Part shown: piece after piece, positions 62,357-64,000 of the stretch
How the letters are laid out: each line of letters begins with the position of its first letter
Position numbering within the stretch: position 1 is the first letter of the stretch
Assembly (NCBI RefSeq): GCF_039954625.1
Contig: NZ_CP157199.1
Span: 3,224,001 to 3,288,000 of the forward strand
Direction of reading: 5' to 3'
Source: Pontimicrobium sp. SW4
GTDB lineage: Bacteria; Bacteroidota; Bacteroidia; Flavobacteriales; Flavobacteriaceae
DNA: 64,000 nt
Notes under the pieces: generated by a model
What the model saw: the letters and a program-made list of their open reading frames with translations, nothing else
Database searches by the model: none
Told to the model about the DNA's origin: nothing
Program-made: the position numbers and the translations under genes

Positions 62357-62536
62357 AAAAGTTATTTAGTTTAGATAGTAATATCGCTATTAATTATATG
62401 TTTAGTATTGTCGCTAAATATTTCTTTAGGCCATGGCATTAAATTATAAGTGCTAGCCTAGTCAAATCGTTTTACGATGTGCAATTATAGAAGTTATATC
62501 ATTTTCCAGATACCTATTAAATCATTTTTAGGATTA

Positions 62537-62576
62537 GCCTCTTTATTAACTTATGTTTGGGTGCAACTAAAGAGGC
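62537..62576. terminator. Inverted repeat in the convergent intergenic region
   Basis: Perfect 9-base arms GCCTCTTTA and TAAAGAGGC with a 22-base loop; a poor T-run follows on either side. Weak bidirectional terminator candidate in the 266-base gap, where I see no other signal. Confidence 0.45.
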
Positions 62577-62622
62577 AAAAAGACTAAAAAAGGCTAGTAG
62601 AAATCTCATTCAAATAATATGT

Positions 62623-64000
62623 TTAAAAATGATATCTTACAAAAGCTTCCATTGCAGCATAATTTGCTAAACCTAAAGCATTATATTTATTGGCAGTTTT
62701 CCTGTTGCGTTCCTCAGCTCTCATCCAAAATTCTCTGGAATCGTCTCCTTGAAACATTACTCCATCTTTTTGAGATTGATGATAGAATATAGCATGACGT
62801 TTTTTAAGTACTTGATCGGGACTCATAGGAACAGCCATTTCTATTTCATAAGATTCCCATTCGTGCCATGCACCACGATATAACCAAACCCAACAATCAT
62901 TCATAAAGGGTCTAGGTTTTAGAACATCTAGAGCAGCAAATAATGCATCAAGGCAAACTTTGTGAGTTCCATGAGGATCTGCAAGATCCCCAGCCGCATA
63001 AATTTGATGTGGTTTAACATGCTCAATTAAGCTACACATTATATCGATATCATCTTGTGATAAATTATTCTTTTTTATAGTTCCTGTTTCATAGAAAGGT
63101 AAGTCTAAAAAGTGCACATTTTTATCTTCAAGGCCTAAGTATCTCGTTGCTGCTAAAGATTCGCTTCTACGAATTAATCCTTTTAGTTTTCTAGTTTCAT
63201 CACAGTCTACATTATTTTTGGTTTTCTCTTTTAAGAACTTAATAATTTTTTTGGATTTATCAGTTTCAGAACTAAATGCGTTAGTTATTTCAGCAAATTT
63301 CAAAGCTTCTTCGTCTGATACTGCAATATTACCAGAAGTTTGGTAAGCAATGTGTACTTCATGGCCTTGTTCTACGAGCCGATCAAAAGTTCCTCCCATT
63401 GAGATAACATCATCGTCTGGATGAGGACTAAAAATAATAATACGTTTTTTAGCAGGAGTACCTCTTTCGGGTCTTTTAGAATCATCTGCATTTGGTTTTC
63501 CTCCAGGCCACCCTGTAATAGTATGTTGGAGCTTATTAAACATTTTTATATTTAAATCATAGGCAGTCCCTTCTTTGGTAAGAAGGTCTGACATTCCATT
63601 ATCATTATAGTCTTTATCAGTAAGCCTTAAAATGGCTTTATTTGTAAGCTCGCTTAGCCAAACAACTGCTTTCAACTTTAGCTTTTCTGTCCAAATACAG
63701 GAAGTAACTAGCCAAGGAGTTTTTACTCTTGTTAAATCTGATGATGCTCCAGTGTCTAAAATAAATGTAGTATTGTTGTGTTCTTGTAAATAAGTAGCTG
63801 GAACATTTGAAGTAATCATTCCTTCTATAGTTTTTTTAACAATTTCAGCCTTATTAACTCCCCAAGCCAAAAGCACAATACGTTTTGCTTTTCTAACAGT
63901 GCCTATTCCCATAGTAATTGCCTTTTTTGGGACATTATCTATCCCTAAAAAAGCAGGAGCTGCATCAACTCTTGTGATATGATCTAAAGTAATGTTTCTT
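62623..64000 (-). CDS. nagB: Glucosamine-6-phosphate deaminase fused to PIG-L/LmbE deacetylase, 5' end outside window
   Basis: Bacteroidota NagB proteins of about 640 residues carry an N-terminal deaminase and a C-terminal LmbE domain. Here the visible part starts mid-deaminase (in-frame residues ...NVPKKAITMGIGTV...) and includes VPATYLQEHNN, then the deacetylase with the HPDDD zinc motif (FSPHPDDDVISMGG) where HPDDE is usual. The frame stays open to the window edge, so the start lies beyond 64000. Role in amino-sugar use. Confidence 0.9.
   Translation of the reverse strand, partial: RNITLDHITRVDAAPAFLGIDNVPKKAITMGIGTVRKAKRIVLLAWGVNKAEIVKKTIEGMITSNVPATYLQEHNNTTFILDTGASSDLTRVKTPWLVTSCIWTEKLKLKAVVWLSELTNKAILRLTDKDYNDNGMSDLLTKEGTAYDLNIKMFNKLQHTITGWPGGKPNADDSKRPERGTPAKKRIIIFSPHPDDDVISMGGTFDRLVEQGHEVHIAYQTSGNIAVSDEEALKFAEITNAFSSETDKSKKIIKFLKEKTKNNVDCDETRKLKGLIRRSESLAATRYLGLEDKNVHFLDLPFYETGTIKKNNLSQDDIDIMCSLIEHVKPHQIYAAGDLADPHGTHKVCLDALFAALDVLKPRPFMNDCWVWLYRGAWHEWESYEIEMAVPMSPDQVLKKRHAIFYHQSQKDGVMFQGDDSREFWMRAEERNRKTANKYNALGLANYAAMEAFVRYHF

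Noticed and set aside
62357..62622. Degraded gene in the convergent gap
   Set aside because: No open frame or recognisable remnant, only a 9-base inverted repeat.

Overview
The window is a contiguous, AT-rich piece of chromosome from a member of the Bacteroidota, almost certainly family Flavobacteriaceae. The evidence is a complete Bat operon, type IX secretion (PorZ and two proteins with type A sorting tails), promoters of the TAnnTTTG type with TTG upstream, SprA-era secreted-protein architecture and several lipoproteins and outer-membrane families known mainly from flavobacteria. A marine lifestyle is only a guess, prompted by the paired SulP transporters with carbonic anhydrase. No tRNA, rRNA, insertion sequence, prophage or CRISPR array was found, and no gene-free stretch exceeds 300 bases.

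Layout. 1-9140: MoxR ATPase, DUF58 protein, membrane protein, BatA, BatB, BatC, BatD, BatE, one co-oriented operon. 9199-14382: a small secreted protein, then two SulP anion transporters, a DUF2490 outer-membrane protein and a beta-carbonic anhydrase, read as an inorganic-carbon uptake unit. 14429-19585: CvpA, a conserved protein and pheS, a GIY-YIG nuclease wrapped in palindromic repeats, gpsA and a lipoprotein. 19779-23331: BON-LysM protein, a cysteine-tailed MarR regulator and a thioredoxin-like protein that share an operator-like palindrome, then the nadD-gmk-yicC operon. 23438-30485: mixed housekeeping genes (thioesterase, DinB, Na+/H+ antiporter, trans-sulfuration enzyme and others). 30711-37654: gdhA, then porZ-recO-TonB receptor.

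37708-42674 carries two tandem T9SS-secreted proteins whose last 1836 bases are identical except for one base, while their first ~180 residues have clearly diverged; the upstream copy has an activator-like direct repeat in front of its promoter. 42879-54582 holds recX, a JmjC-like cupin, and a spread-out biotin locus on the minus strand: bioF, a DUF2007 protein, bioD, a 12-helix histidine-rich membrane protein, bioA, a beta-ketoacyl synthase, the NfeD/flotillin pair, and bioB. 54727-57540 is a small membrane-protein cluster (zinc ribbon, DUF2975, DoxX-like, DUF2975, HTH). 58165-64000: M61 peptidase, umuC followed by umuD-like, GNAT, and the 3' part of a NagB-LmbE fusion that runs off the window.

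The observations most worth following are the head-variable/tail-identical T9SS gene pair with its operator, the shared MarR/thioredoxin palindrome with a Cys4 tail, the beta-ketoacyl synthase and haem-oxidase-like membrane protein inside the biotin locus, and a family of palindromes with constant flanks and changing stems, one cluster of which brackets a GIY-YIG nuclease.
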